Made by a program: the position numbers and the translations under genes. A DNA stretch of 64,000 bases from Rhodococcus sp. 105337 (GTDB lineage: Bacteria; Actinomycetota; Actinomycetes; Mycobacteriales; Mycobacteriaceae), in the NCBI RefSeq assembly GCF_012844225.1, contig NZ_JABAGQ010000011.1, positions 1 to 64,000 of the forward strand, given 5' to 3'. Positions 28,394 through 36,964 of this stretch are shown here, piece by piece; the first letter of the stretch is position 1; the number at the start of each line of letters is the position of its first letter. The notes beneath the pieces are model-generated. The model was given only the letters and a program-made list of their open reading frames with translations, was not told the DNA's origin and made no database searches.

Positions 28394-30097
28394 ATGGCGG
28401 CACTTCTGCTCGGCCCCGTCCTCAGGCACGTCGGTTCCACGGACGCCACGGTGTGGGTGGAAACATCTGCCCCCTGCACCGTCGAGATACTCGGCCGTTC
28501 CGAACGGACGTGGTCCGTCGAGGGACACCATTACGCGCTCGTGGTGATCGACGGCCTGGAGCCGGGTTCCACCACGCCGTACCGGGTGCGACTCGACGAC
28601 ACCGACGTCTGGCCACTCGAGGACGCCGACGCCTCTGTCATCCGGTCCCTGAGCGACGACGCCCGGTTCGATCTCGCGTTCGGCTCGTGCCGGGTCGCCA
28701 CCACCGGCGCCGAGACCGACGGCGGGGGCGACGAGTCGCTCGGCGCGGACGCTCTCGCGGTTTACGCGCAGCGTATGAGGACGCAACCGCGCGACCTGTG
28801 GCCCGACGCGTTGATGCTGCTGGGCGACCAGGTCTATGCCGACGAACTGTCGCCCGAAATCCTGCAACGCGTCGGAGAGCGGCACGACCTGGACGAGCCG
28901 CCCGGCGCCCAGGTGCGGGACTTCGAGGAATACACCTGGCTCTATGCCCAGGCGTGGTCGGACCCGGAGGTGCGGTGGCTGCTGTCGACCGTGCCGACCT
29001 CGATGATCTTCGACGACCACGACGTGCACGACGACTGGAACACCTCGCAATCGTGGCGCGCCGAATTCGAGGCGAGCAACTGGTGGGAGGAGCGGATCGT
29101 CGGGGCGCTCATGTCGTACTGGATCTACCAGCACCTCGGAAACCTCTCGCCCGCGGAACTGCGCCGGAACGAGTTGTACGCCAAGATCCGCGGGACCACC
29201 GGCGACGCGACCGCCCTGCTGCGCGAGTTCGCGTCCGAGGCCGACGAGGAGGCCGACGGTGCGCGCGGTGTGCAGTGGTCGTATCGCCGGGATTTCGGGT
29301 CGGTGCGTCTTCTCGTGATCGATTCGCGCTGCGGGCGGGTCCTCACCTCGGAACGGCGCGAGATGGTCTCCGATCCGGAGTTCGACTGGATCGAAGACCA
29401 GACGGTGGGCGACTACGACCACCTCCTCGTCGGAACGTCGTTGCCCTGGCTGCTGCCCCGCGCGTTGCACGATGCGGAGGCCTGGGACGAGCAGTTGGCG
29501 TTCGGTGCGCGGGGACCGCGGCTCGCCCGCTGGGCGGAGAGTCTGCGCCGCGGCGCCGACCTCGAGCATTGGGCGGCGTTCCACGACTCGTTCGACCGTC
29601 TCGCGCGACTCTTCGGCGAAGTCGCCCGCGGAGACCGGACCGACGCGTCCGGCATCCCGCCGGCGACGATCTGTGTGCTGTCGGGCGATGTCCACCACGC
29701 CTACGCCGCGAGCGCGCGGTTCACCTTCCCGACCGACTCGCAGGTCTATCAGTTGACGTGTTCACCTCTCCACAATCGGGTTCCGGCCGCGGTCCGGGCG
29801 GGGTTCCGGGCGGCGTGGAGTCGCCTGGCGGAACGGTCGGTACGCGGGTTGCTCCGGCTTGTCACGCCGGTTCCCCGGTCGCCCGTGGAGTGGGATCGGA
29901 TCGCCGGGCCGACGTTCGGGAACCAGATCGCGACGCTCCGGTTGCACGGCCGCGCGGCACGACTGTCGATCGAGCGCACCACGAGCCGTGGTAGCGCCGC
30001 CCCGTACTTCGAGTGCGTCACCGACCTGGTCCTGTCGCGGGACGACGCGACTACGGACGCGCCGCGACTGCATCGTCCGGACCGCGCGGAGACCTGA
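28394..30097 (+). CDS. PhoD-like alkaline phosphatase family protein
   Basis: A 567-residue metallophosphatase. After an N-terminal beta-sandwich-like region (about 1-85) comes FDLAFGSCRV, then the metal-binding motifs LLGDQVYADEL, FDDHDVHDDWN and VLSGDVHHAY, the pattern of PhoD/phosphodiesterase enzymes with Fe3+/Ca2+ or similar metals. Unlike secreted PhoD there is no Tat or Sec signal at the N terminus (MAALLLGPVLRHVG), so it is probably cytoplasmic. Substrate unknown. Divergent from the small acidic protein gene. Confidence 0.85.
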   Translation: MAALLLGPVLRHVGSTDATVWVETSAPCTVEILGRSERTWSVEGHHYALVVIDGLEPGSTTPYRVRLDDTDVWPLEDADASVIRSLSDDARFDLAFGSCRVATTGAETDGGGDESLGADALAVYAQRMRTQPRDLWPDALMLLGDQVYADELSPEILQRVGERHDLDEPPGAQVRDFEEYTWLYAQAWSDPEVRWLLSTVPTSMIFDDHDVHDDWNTSQSWRAEFEASNWWEERIVGALMSYWIYQHLGNLSPAELRRNELYAKIRGTTGDATALLREFASEADEEADGARGVQWSYRRDFGSVRLLVIDSRCGRVLTSERREMVSDPEFDWIEDQTVGDYDHLLVGTSLPWLLPRALHDAEAWDEQLAFGARGPRLARWAESLRRGADLEHWAAFHDSFDRLARLFGEVARGDRTDASGIPPATICVLSGDVHHAYAASARFTFPTDSQVYQLTCSPLHNRVPAAVRAGFRAAWSRLAERSVRGLLRLVTPVPRSPVEWDRIAGPTFGNQIATLRLHGRAARLSIERTTSRGSAAPYFECVTDLVLSRDDATTDAPRLHRPDRAET

Positions 30098-30137
30098 CCT
30101 GCCGTAAATGCAATTCTCACGAAATCGCAACCACATA

Positions 30138-30179
30138 ATCGCCGACGACATATCTTGTTGACATCGCACCGTCGGCGAT
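30138..30179 (+). promoter_or_regulatory. inverted repeat operator over the molybdenum-hydroxylase promoter
   Basis: ATCGCCGACG at 30138-30147 and its exact complement CGTCGGCGAT at 30170-30179, centre spacing 32 bp (about three helical turns). The -35 box lies between the arms and the right arm lies between -35 and -10. This is the geometry of a repressor operator; the regulator is not encoded nearby. Confidence 0.55.
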
Positions 30180-30187
30180 GTTAGACA
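30158..30187 (+). promoter_or_regulatory. sigma-A-type promoter of the coxLMS-P450 operon
   Basis: TTGACA at 30158-30163, 18-base spacer, TAGACA at 30182-30187. The local sequence is much richer in A+T than its surroundings. Transcription would start near 30195, giving a leader of about 105 bases before the 20-codon ORF. Two CGCACGTG copies (30191-30198, 30206-30213) lie around the start. Confidence 0.65.
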
Positions 30188-30299
30188 TTCCGCACGTGCC
30201 GAACCCGCACGTGTTTGCGCTTTCATTCTCGAACCTGTTGGGGCACAAGCCTTCAGCGGACGCCTGACGGACTGTCCAGGTGAACGGAGAACCTGCCGC

Positions 30300-30362
30300 A
30301 TGACACTTCCGCCGTCGTTTTCCCGCATACCGAACCGCCCTCTGCGACGAGCACTCCGGTGA
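30300..30362 (+). CDS. 20-codon leader ORF coupled to the large subunit
   Basis: ATG 30300 with GGAG about 11 bases upstream opens a 20-residue reading frame (MTLPPSFSRIPNRPLRRALR) whose stop TGA (30360-30362) overlaps the GTG start of the large subunit as GTGA. The peptide is basic and proline/arginine rich. The coupling suggests that it sets translation of the operon, since the large subunit has no good Shine-Dalgarno of its own. It could also be fortuitous. Confidence 0.4.
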   Translation: MTLPPSFSRIPNRPLRRALR

Positions 30363-32731
30363 CCCGCACGCAGACTCCCCCAGCTGTCCGCGACGACGCC
30401 GCCGCGCGCGGGGTAGTCGGCACCTCGGTTCCGCGCATCGAGGATCTCCGCCTGGTCACGGGCGCCGGCACGTTCGTCGACGACGTGACACGGCCCGGGA
30501 TGGTGCACGCCTGTTTTGTACGAAGCCCGTTGCCCCGCGCGCGAATAGGCGCGATCGATACATCCGCGGCACTGCAGCTCGAGGGCGTCTTCGCGGTATA
30601 CACCGCCGCCGAACTGAACACCGTCGCGCACCAGATCTCCTACGCGCTCGACATGCCCGGCATGCCGCCGGTACCTCGGCCACCGCTCGCCGAAGAAGAG
30701 GTGCGATTCGTCGGAGACCCGGTGGCCCTGGTCGTTGCCGTCGACCGGTACGTCGCAGAAGACGCCGTCGAACTCGTGGAAGTCGAGTACGAACCGCTCG
30801 AACCGGTACTCGATTACGTCACCGCGGATTCGTCACCGCATCTCGTGCACGCCGGGTTCGCCGGCAACTCCGCCGGTGAGATGGCCGGACGTCCGGCATC
30901 GGATCTCGATCCGATCTTCGAGGCCGCCGCACATACCGTGCAGCAGCAGATCTTTCAGCAGGCCTACCTACCCGTTCCGATGGAAACCCGCGGGCTGGTG
31001 GCGGAGTGGTCGGCCTCGACAGGCGAGATGACGGTGTGGATCTCCACCCAGTCGCCCCACGAGGTGCGCGGCTTCTGTGCCCGGCTGCTGGGCATCGACG
31101 AACACCGGGTCCGGGTGATCGCGCGCGACACCGGAGGGGGTTTCGGACTCAAGGTTGCGCCGCTGCGCGAGGAGATCTGCATCCAGCTCGCGGCACGCAC
31201 GCTCGGCACGGCGGTCAAGTGGATCGAGGACCGGCAAGAGAATCTGATGTCGTCCGGTATGGCGCGTCATGAGCACGCAGACGTGCGGATGGCCTTCGAC
31301 GCGGAGGGCCGGATCCTTGCGGCGGGAATGGACCATGTGCAGAACGTCGGTGCCTACCCCACTCCTTCGCCTCTCACCGCCGGAGTCGTGGTGGGCATGC
31401 TGTTCCCGGGTCCCTACCGGGTCCCGGACGCGTCGTTCAGCGTGAAGTTCCACTAGTCCAATACCGTCGGCCGGCTTGCCTACCGTGGTCCCTGGCAGTT
31501 CGAATCCGTCGCTCGTGAAGTGCTTCTCGACCATGCCGCCCGCCGGATCGGCATCGATCCCGTCGAGCTGCGACGTCGCAACATGATCCGCCGCGAGGAC
31601 TTGCCCGCGTTCAACCCGCACGGCATGCCGCTCGATCACATCACACCCCTCGACACTCTCGAGCAGGCTGTGGCGATGCTCGGCTACGAGGACTTCCGGG
31701 AAGAGCAGCAACGCGCCCGCGCCGAGGGACGGTACCTCGGCGTCGGTACGTGCACCTACGTCGAGCCGACTACGGGCGGAACCTCGTTCCACAGCACCGA
31801 GGGCGCCACCATCCGGATCGAGCCGACCGGCAAGGTGAACGTCTATGTTGCCGGTGGCTCCGCGGGCAACAGTCTCGAGACGACCGTCGTGCAGTTGACG
31901 GCAGATGCCCTCGGCGTTGCGATGGCGGATGTCCGGACGGTCCAGGGCGATACCGCCGTCACGCCGTTCGGGGCCGGCACCGGTGGCAGCAGGTCCGGGT
32001 CGATGACGGCAGGTGCGATTGCCGAGACCGCCGCGGGCCTGCGTGAACGGATCGTGGCGATCGCGGCGCACCGGTTGGACACGACTCCCGACGAGATCGA
32101 CTTCGTCGACAGCACGGCGTCGGCGCGGAACGCACCGGACAAGACACTGTCGCTGGCCGAGATCGCGGATATCGCCTACTTCCAGGGTGAGGCCCTGCCA
32201 CCGGGTGTCCCGCCGGGTCTGGAAGCGAGCGGGCGCTACCGGACACCACACATGATGATCTGGGCCAACGCCACCCACGTGTGCACCTGCGAGGTGGACG
32301 TAGCGACCGGCAAGGTGACCCTGCTTCGCTACATCGTGAGCGAGGACTGCGGCAAGATGATCAATCCGAGCGTGGTGGAGGGCCAGATCTGCGGCGGCAC
32401 CGTCCAGGGAATCGGCGGCGCACTGTACGAGCATCTCGCGTACGACGACAGCGGCAATCCCGTCGCCACCACCTTCATGGACTACCTGCTGCCGACGGCA
32501 TCCGAGATTCCGGCGATCGAGATCGGGCACATCGACACCCCGAGCCCGGGGCCCGGAAACTTCAAGGGCGTGGGCGAGGGCGGCGCGATCGGCGCGACGC
32601 CCGCAGTGCTCAACGCGGTGATGGACGCGCTTGCTCCGTTCGGAGTCGAACTGAAACAGCTGCCGCTGTCCCCCTCCGCCGTTCTGACGATGATCGACGA
32701 CGCGCGCACCGCCGCGAAGGACGACGAATGA
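30359..32731 (+). pseudogene. molybdopterin-binding large subunit (xanthine dehydrogenase/CoxL family) with in-frame TAG
   Basis: Large catalytic subunit of an aerobic molybdenum hydroxylase, 790 residues plus one internal stop. The first part (GTG 30359 on) has the a/b-hammerhead domain and the Moco motif GGGFGLK; a TAG at 31454-31456 follows KFH, and the same frame resumes with SNTVGRLAYRGPW and continues to VGEGGAIGATPAV, which carries the catalytic glutamate. Intact relatives read through this point without a break. The active-site loop is AYRGPW, not AYRCSFR of true form I CO dehydrogenase, so the substrate is probably an aldehyde or N-heterocycle. The stop makes a 365-residue fragment unless suppressed. 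Overlaps the FAD subunit by ATGA. Confidence 0.85.
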
Positions 32732-33602
32732 AGCCCGCCGCGTTCGACTATCACGCACCGGAGACGGCCGACGAGGCGGTTCACCTGCTCGCCGAACTCG
32801 GTGACGAGGCCAAGTTCATCGCCGGCGGGCAGAGCCTGATGCCGCTGCTCGTCCTGCGGCTCGCCGTGTTCGACCACCTCGTCGACCTCCGGCGACTCAC
32901 CGATCTGGCGGACATCACGGCCGGCACCGACACCGTCCGGATCGGGGCCACCACCACGCACACGATGGTCGGCCGGTCCGAGACGATCGCCCGAAGCGTT
33001 CCCCTGCTCGCCCGCGCGACACCGCTCATCGGGCACTTCCAGATCCGCAACCGCGGCACGATAGGCGGTTCCCTCGCGCACGCAGATGCCGCAGCGGAGT
33101 ATCCGGCGGTGGCCCTGACCCTCGATGCCGACATCGAAACGCGCTCCCCCGGGGGTTGCGCACGATCCCCGCCGCCGACTTCTTCCAGGGGATGTGGACG
33201 ACGGCGATGGAACCGGACGAGCTGGTGACCGCAGTGACATTCCCGGTGTGGCGCGGCCGGTGCGGTTCTGCGATCGAAGAATTCACCCGCCGCAGCGGCG
33301 ACTTCGCGGTGGCGGGCGCTGCGGTCGCGCTCCGCGTGGATGCGGACGAGCGGATCGAACGGTGCGCGGTCACGGTCTTCGGAATGGGCCCGACACCGAT
33401 CCGCGCGCGAACGGTCGAAAGGGAACTGCTCGGGCGCGGGGCGTCGACGATCTCCGCCGAGGAGGTCGGCCGCAACGCGACCGCACATCTCGACGCGGTT
33501 CCGTCGGACGGTCACGGCACGGCCGGGTACCGACGCCGCGTCGGGTCCGCGATGGTCGCTCGCGCGTGGAACCGCGCCGTGAAGGAGGCACTCGATGACT
33601 GA
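32728..33602 (+). pseudogene. FAD-binding medium subunit (CoxM family), frameshifted
   Basis: Electron-transfer subunit of the same complex. The N part (ATG 32728) has the FAD motifs AGGQSLMPLL and RNRGTIGGSLAHADAAAE. After LDADIETRSP the frame breaks in a C5G5 tract (33146-33155): the rest, RTIPAADFFQGMWTTAMEPDEL to the end, lies in another frame. Adding one C to the tract restores SPRGLRTIPAADFF, matching the family, so one base is missing. Either decay or a homopolymer/palindrome sequencing error. The stop overlaps the start of the small subunit by 8 bases. Confidence 0.85.
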
Positions 33603-34107
33603 CGTCGATATCCGTGTCCGGATCAACGGCGCGACCCGCCACGATCGCGTACCACCGCGCTTGACGCTGGCCGATTACCTGCGCGAGCGGTGCGGCCTGA
33701 CCGGCACACATCTGGGATGCGAGCACGGAGTGTGCGGGGCGTGCACCGTCCTCTTCGACGGCGAGGCCGTGCGCGCGTGCCTGATCTTCGCGGTCCAGGC
33801 CGACGGAGCCGAACTGACGACCATCGAGGGCCTCGCCGGCGCCGACGGGGAACTGTCCTCCGTCCAGGCAGCCTTCCGCGACCAGCACGGACTCCAGTGC
33901 GGTTTCTGCACACCGGGATTCATCGTCTCGGCAACCGCATTCCTGCGAGAGAACCCGTCACCGTCCGACGACGAGATCCGGGAAGCGATCTCGGGCAACC
34001 TGTGCCGCTGCACCGGTTACCAGGGCATCGTCCGCGCGGTACGCGCCGCGGCCGGTGGCCCGGACTCCAGCGGCGAGCCCGGCGCCGTCGCCGCATCCGG
34101 CGCCTGA
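33595..34107 (+). CDS. [2Fe-2S] small subunit of molybdenum hydroxylase (CoxS family)
   Basis: Iron-sulfur subunit, 170 residues, intact. The N-terminal plant-type cluster is bound by CEHGVCGACTVLFDGEAVRAC (four cysteines), and the C-terminal four-helix domain by CGFCTPGF and CRCTGYQGI. Passes electrons from Moco to FAD. A short Gly/Ser/Ala tail follows. Its intact state beside two broken partner genes suggests that damage to them is recent or artefactual. Confidence 0.95.
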   Translation: MTDVDIRVRINGATRHDRVPPRLTLADYLRERCGLTGTHLGCEHGVCGACTVLFDGEAVRACLIFAVQADGAELTTIEGLAGADGELSSVQAAFRDQHGLQCGFCTPGFIVSATAFLRENPSPSDDEIREAISGNLCRCTGYQGIVRAVRAAAGGPDSSGEPGAVAASGA

Positions 34108-34175
34108 CGCATACGACGACAACACCGAGTGAAGACGATCCCGCCCGAGTATCCCTGTACCGCGAAGGAACAGCT

Positions 34176-35540
34176 GTGACCATCGATGACGCACCCGTCG
34201 ACCGGGACCGTAAGCACCCCCGGGCCCATTTCGACCGGCACACCCCGGAATACCGGCATCGGTTCGAGGAGATCACGCATGATCTTCACGCCCGGTGCCC
34301 CCTCGCCTGGACCGACACCTACGACGGGCACTGGGTAGCCAGCGGGAGCGACGAGGTCTTCGAGCTCGCACGCAGTGCCGACGTGTCGAACGACCACGAC
34401 GTTCACGGCACCCGGCGCGGATACAAGGGGATCTCGATTCCCACCGCACGTCGCGCGGCAATGGTGCGCGGCGGCATTCTCGAGATGGACGACCCCGAGC
34501 ATCGCCTCTACCGGCCGGTCCTCAACCCTTACCTGTCCCCTGCCGCGGTGAAACGGTGGGAACCGTTCATCGACGAAGCAGCCCACGCCGCGCTCGACGA
34601 GAAGATCGAATCCGGACGGATCGACTTCGTCGACGACCTGGCCAACGTCGTGCCCGCCGTCCTCACCCTCGCCATGCTCGGTATCCCGATCGAGAAATGG
34701 TCCGTGTACAGCGAACCGGTGCACGCGTCGGTCTACACACCGGAGAATTCGCCGGACGCCGAGCGGGTCGCCGAGATGCACCGCGCGATGGGGATCGACC
34801 TGCTGTCGAATCTGGCCGAGATCAAGACGAACCCTCGTCCGGGACTCGTCAACGGGCTCGTCGAGTTGCGCATCGACGGCGAGCCGGCGCCCGACCTCGA
34901 ACTGCTGGGCATGCTCGGACTGCTGATCGGTGGCGGTTTCGACACGACGACGGCGCTCACCGCCCACTCGCTCGAGTGGTTGTCGTCGAATCCAGACCAG
35001 CGTGACGTGCTCATCCGCGACCGCGAACAGTTGCTCGATTCGGCCACCGAAGAGTTCCTGCGCTTCTTCACGCCGGCACCGGGCGACGGGCGCACCGTCG
35101 CGGCCGACTTCGAGGTCGGTGGCACCGAGTTGCGCGAAGGTGAGCGCTTGTGGCTGTCGTGGGCGATGGCGAACCGTGACGCGACGGTCTTTCCCGATCC
35201 CGACGAGATCGTCCTGGACCGGAAAGGGAACCGGCACTTCAGTTTCGGTCTCGGAATCCATCGCTGCATCGGCTCCAACGTAGCCCGAACGGTGTTCAAG
35301 TCGATGCTCACCGCGGTACTCGACCGCATGCCGGACTTCCGGTGCGATCCCGAAGGGACGGTGCATTACGACACCATCGGTGTCATCCAGGGCATGCGGC
35401 ACCTGCCCGCGTCCTTCACTCCGGGCCCCCGGAGAGGCCCGGGCCTGAGCGCCACGCTCGAGAAGCTGCAACGGATCTGCGACGAGCAGCAACTGGCCGC
35501 CCCGGTGACCGCCCGCCCGGAGGTCGCGCGCATCGATTGA
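34176..35540 (+). CDS. cytochrome P450
   Basis: Soluble bacterial P450 of 454 residues. The I-helix has GGGFDTTTA for oxygen activation, the K-helix EFLRFF supplies ExxR, and the heme loop is FSFGLGIHRCIGSNVAR with the cysteine ligand. The GTG at 34176 has AAGGAA five bases upstream; the open frame reaching 33690 overlaps the iron-sulfur gene and is rejected. It lies 68 bases after the molybdenum-hydroxylase genes on the same strand, so both may act in one oxidative pathway. No ferredoxin or reductase gene is adjacent. Confidence 0.93.
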   Translation: MTIDDAPVDRDRKHPRAHFDRHTPEYRHRFEEITHDLHARCPLAWTDTYDGHWVASGSDEVFELARSADVSNDHDVHGTRRGYKGISIPTARRAAMVRGGILEMDDPEHRLYRPVLNPYLSPAAVKRWEPFIDEAAHAALDEKIESGRIDFVDDLANVVPAVLTLAMLGIPIEKWSVYSEPVHASVYTPENSPDAERVAEMHRAMGIDLLSNLAEIKTNPRPGLVNGLVELRIDGEPAPDLELLGMLGLLIGGGFDTTTALTAHSLEWLSSNPDQRDVLIRDREQLLDSATEEFLRFFTPAPGDGRTVAADFEVGGTELREGERLWLSWAMANRDATVFPDPDEIVLDRKGNRHFSFGLGIHRCIGSNVARTVFKSMLTAVLDRMPDFRCDPEGTVHYDTIGVIQGMRHLPASFTPGPRRGPGLSATLEKLQRICDEQQLAAPVTARPEVARID

Positions 35541-35579
35541 CGCGACGACCCTCAGGTCTCGGCCCGGTTGTGCCGGCGG

Positions 35580-35606
35580 GTGTGCACCCCTGCCGATTCG
35601 GGTTAT
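35580..35606 (+). promoter_or_regulatory. weak SigF/SigB-like promoter upstream of the DoxX gene
   Basis: GTGT (35580-35583), 16 bases, then GGGTTAT (35600-35606) is near the stress-sigma pattern GTTT-N16-GGGTAT, with one mismatch in the -35 and a shifted -10. Tentative. The rest of 35541-35748 has a small ATCCCGG/CCGGGAT hairpin (35654-35675) and no gene. Confidence 0.2.
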
Positions 35607-35748
35607 CTAGAAGTTCCGTCCTATGCGAACCCCACTTCTGCGCGGAAAAGGACATCCCGGGCGACACTCCGGGATCCCGGGCATATTCCGGCAGCGGTGG
35701 GGGTACACGGGTTGCGGTGGCAACACACCCGACTACGGGAGGAATTAC

Positions 35749-36774
35749 ATGATCGTCCGGAGACTCGCGAGACCGATGCTCGCGTCCATTTTCATTGCCG
35801 GGGGCGTCGACGCCCTCCGCAATCCCGCTCCGCGGGCGAACGCGGCTCAGCCCGCGTTGGATCAGGCGGTGAATGTCCTGCCCGCCTCGGTCACCGATCG
35901 GCTCCCGAGCAACCCCGAGACGCTGATCCAGCTCAACGCCGCCGTGCAGATCGGTGCCGGCGCGCTCTTCGCGCTCGGTAAGGCACCTCGACTCTCGGCA
36001 CTCGCCCTCGCAGGTTCGCTCATACCGACCACCGCCGTCGGACACGACTTCTGGAACGCTCAGGATGCGGAAACCCGTTCCAAGCAGCGCACCGAGTTCA
36101 TCAAGAGTGTCAGCCTGCTGGGCGGGCTCCTCATCGCCGCGGTGGACACCGAAGGCAAACCGTCGCTCGGATGGCGAGGCCGCCGCGCGGCGCGGCACGC
36201 CCAGGCTTCCGTGGCAGCGGCTCTCCCCCTCGCAGCTTCCTCCGATCGCGGCACTGCGGAGGCCTTCAGCAACGTCGCCGATCGCGTGAAGTCCCTGACC
36301 GGTGACGCAGCCGAACACGGCGGTCATCTGCTCGATGTCGCCAAGGAACGTGGTCCCGTCCTCGCCGAGGTGGCGAAGGAACGCGGCACCGACTTCCTCG
36401 AGGTTGCGCGTGATCGTGGCCCCGTACTCGCAGAACGCGCACGGGAGCGCGGCACCGGCCTGATCGACATCGCGAAGGAACGCGGCCCCGTGTTCGCGGA
36501 CACCGCACGCGAGCGCGGCACCGAACTGCTCGACGTCGCGAAGGAACGCGGCCCCGAGATCGCCGAGGTCGCCCGTGTACGCGGCACCAAGTTCCTGGAC
36601 ACCGCCCGTGATCGCAGCAGCGAGTGGGCACAGCTTGCAGACGAGCGTTCGGCGGTGCTCAACGCCAAGGCGCTCAAGGCCGCTGAGAAGGCACGGATCA
36701 GCGCCGAGAAGGCCCGCAAGCAGGCAGAAAAGACCATCGAGAAGAATCGTAAGGCGCTCGAGAAGAAGCGGTAA
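35749..36774 (+). CDS. DoxX-like membrane protein with C-terminal 11-residue repeats
   Basis: A 341-residue protein. Residues 1-150 are DoxX-like with about four hydrophobic segments (MLASIFIAGGVDALRNP; LNAAVQIGAGALFALGK; LSALALAGSLIPTTAVGHDFW; SVSLLGGLLIAAVDTEGK). Residues about 194-292 are nine 11-residue repeats of the form LLDVAKERGPV, then a degenerate tenth, then a Lys/Ala/Glu-rich tail. The repeats predict a long amphipathic or right-handed coiled helix outside or along the membrane. DoxX relatives in mycobacteria join redox-stress membrane complexes. ATG 35749 has GGGAGGA five bases upstream. Confidence 0.88.
   Translation: MIVRRLARPMLASIFIAGGVDALRNPAPRANAAQPALDQAVNVLPASVTDRLPSNPETLIQLNAAVQIGAGALFALGKAPRLSALALAGSLIPTTAVGHDFWNAQDAETRSKQRTEFIKSVSLLGGLLIAAVDTEGKPSLGWRGRRAARHAQASVAAALPLAASSDRGTAEAFSNVADRVKSLTGDAAEHGGHLLDVAKERGPVLAEVAKERGTDFLEVARDRGPVLAERARERGTGLIDIAKERGPVFADTARERGTELLDVAKERGPEIAEVARVRGTKFLDTARDRSSEWAQLADERSAVLNAKALKAAEKARISAEKARKQAEKTIEKNRKALEKKR
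36328..36624 (+). repeat. nine tandem 33-bp coding repeats (11-residue units)
   Basis: Nine in-frame 33-bp units with no gaps, encoding a motif of the form hydrophobic-hydrophobic-Asp/Glu-x-Ala-Lys/Arg-Glu-Arg-Gly-Pro/Thr-x. Even and odd units alternate RGPV and RGT endings, so the true period may be 22 residues. Within DNA the units have diverged at many sites, so this is old rather than a fresh expansion. Confidence 0.9.
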
Positions 36775-36820
36775 GACCGCCTCGAGACGAGCACAGCGAG
36801 CGGAGTGATCGGCTTCCGCG

Positions 36821-36856
36821 GCAGGCACGTGGATCCACCCGGATCCGCGTGCCTGC
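36821..36856 (+). terminator. terminator after the DoxX gene
   Basis: A 16-bp stem GCAGGCACGTGGATCC (36821-36836) with 36841-36856, one T-G wobble, 4-base loop, then GCTTTGTCT. It ends 65 bases upstream of the helR -35/-10 region. Confidence 0.75.
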
Positions 36857-36964
36857 GCTTTGTCTCCGGGTGTTCCTCGACGCCCCCGGCGATCCGACTA
36901 GACTTCTCGGGCACTTCCGTCGACGCCCCCACGCGTTCGATCTGTCCCTATCCGAGGAGTTCAT

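Noticed and set aside
28229-29698. Extension of the 71-residue minus-strand ORF through the PhoD-like gene (561 residues)
   Set aside because: Only the last 71 codons have independent support and a Shine-Dalgarno. The rest lies antisense to a clear phosphatase.
31454-31456. TAG as pyrrolysine or other recoded amino acid
   Set aside because: No pyl genes or recoding signal are seen, and these systems are not expected in this lineage. Mutation or sequencing error is simpler.
30359-32731. True aerobic CO dehydrogenase (form I CoxL)
   Set aside because: The AYRCSFR loop needed for the Cu-Mo site is replaced by AYRGPW, and cox accessory genes are missing.
36857-36964. Rifamycin-associated element upstream of the HelR-type gene
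   Set aside because: I looked for a roughly 19-bp GC-rich palindrome of that type and found none.
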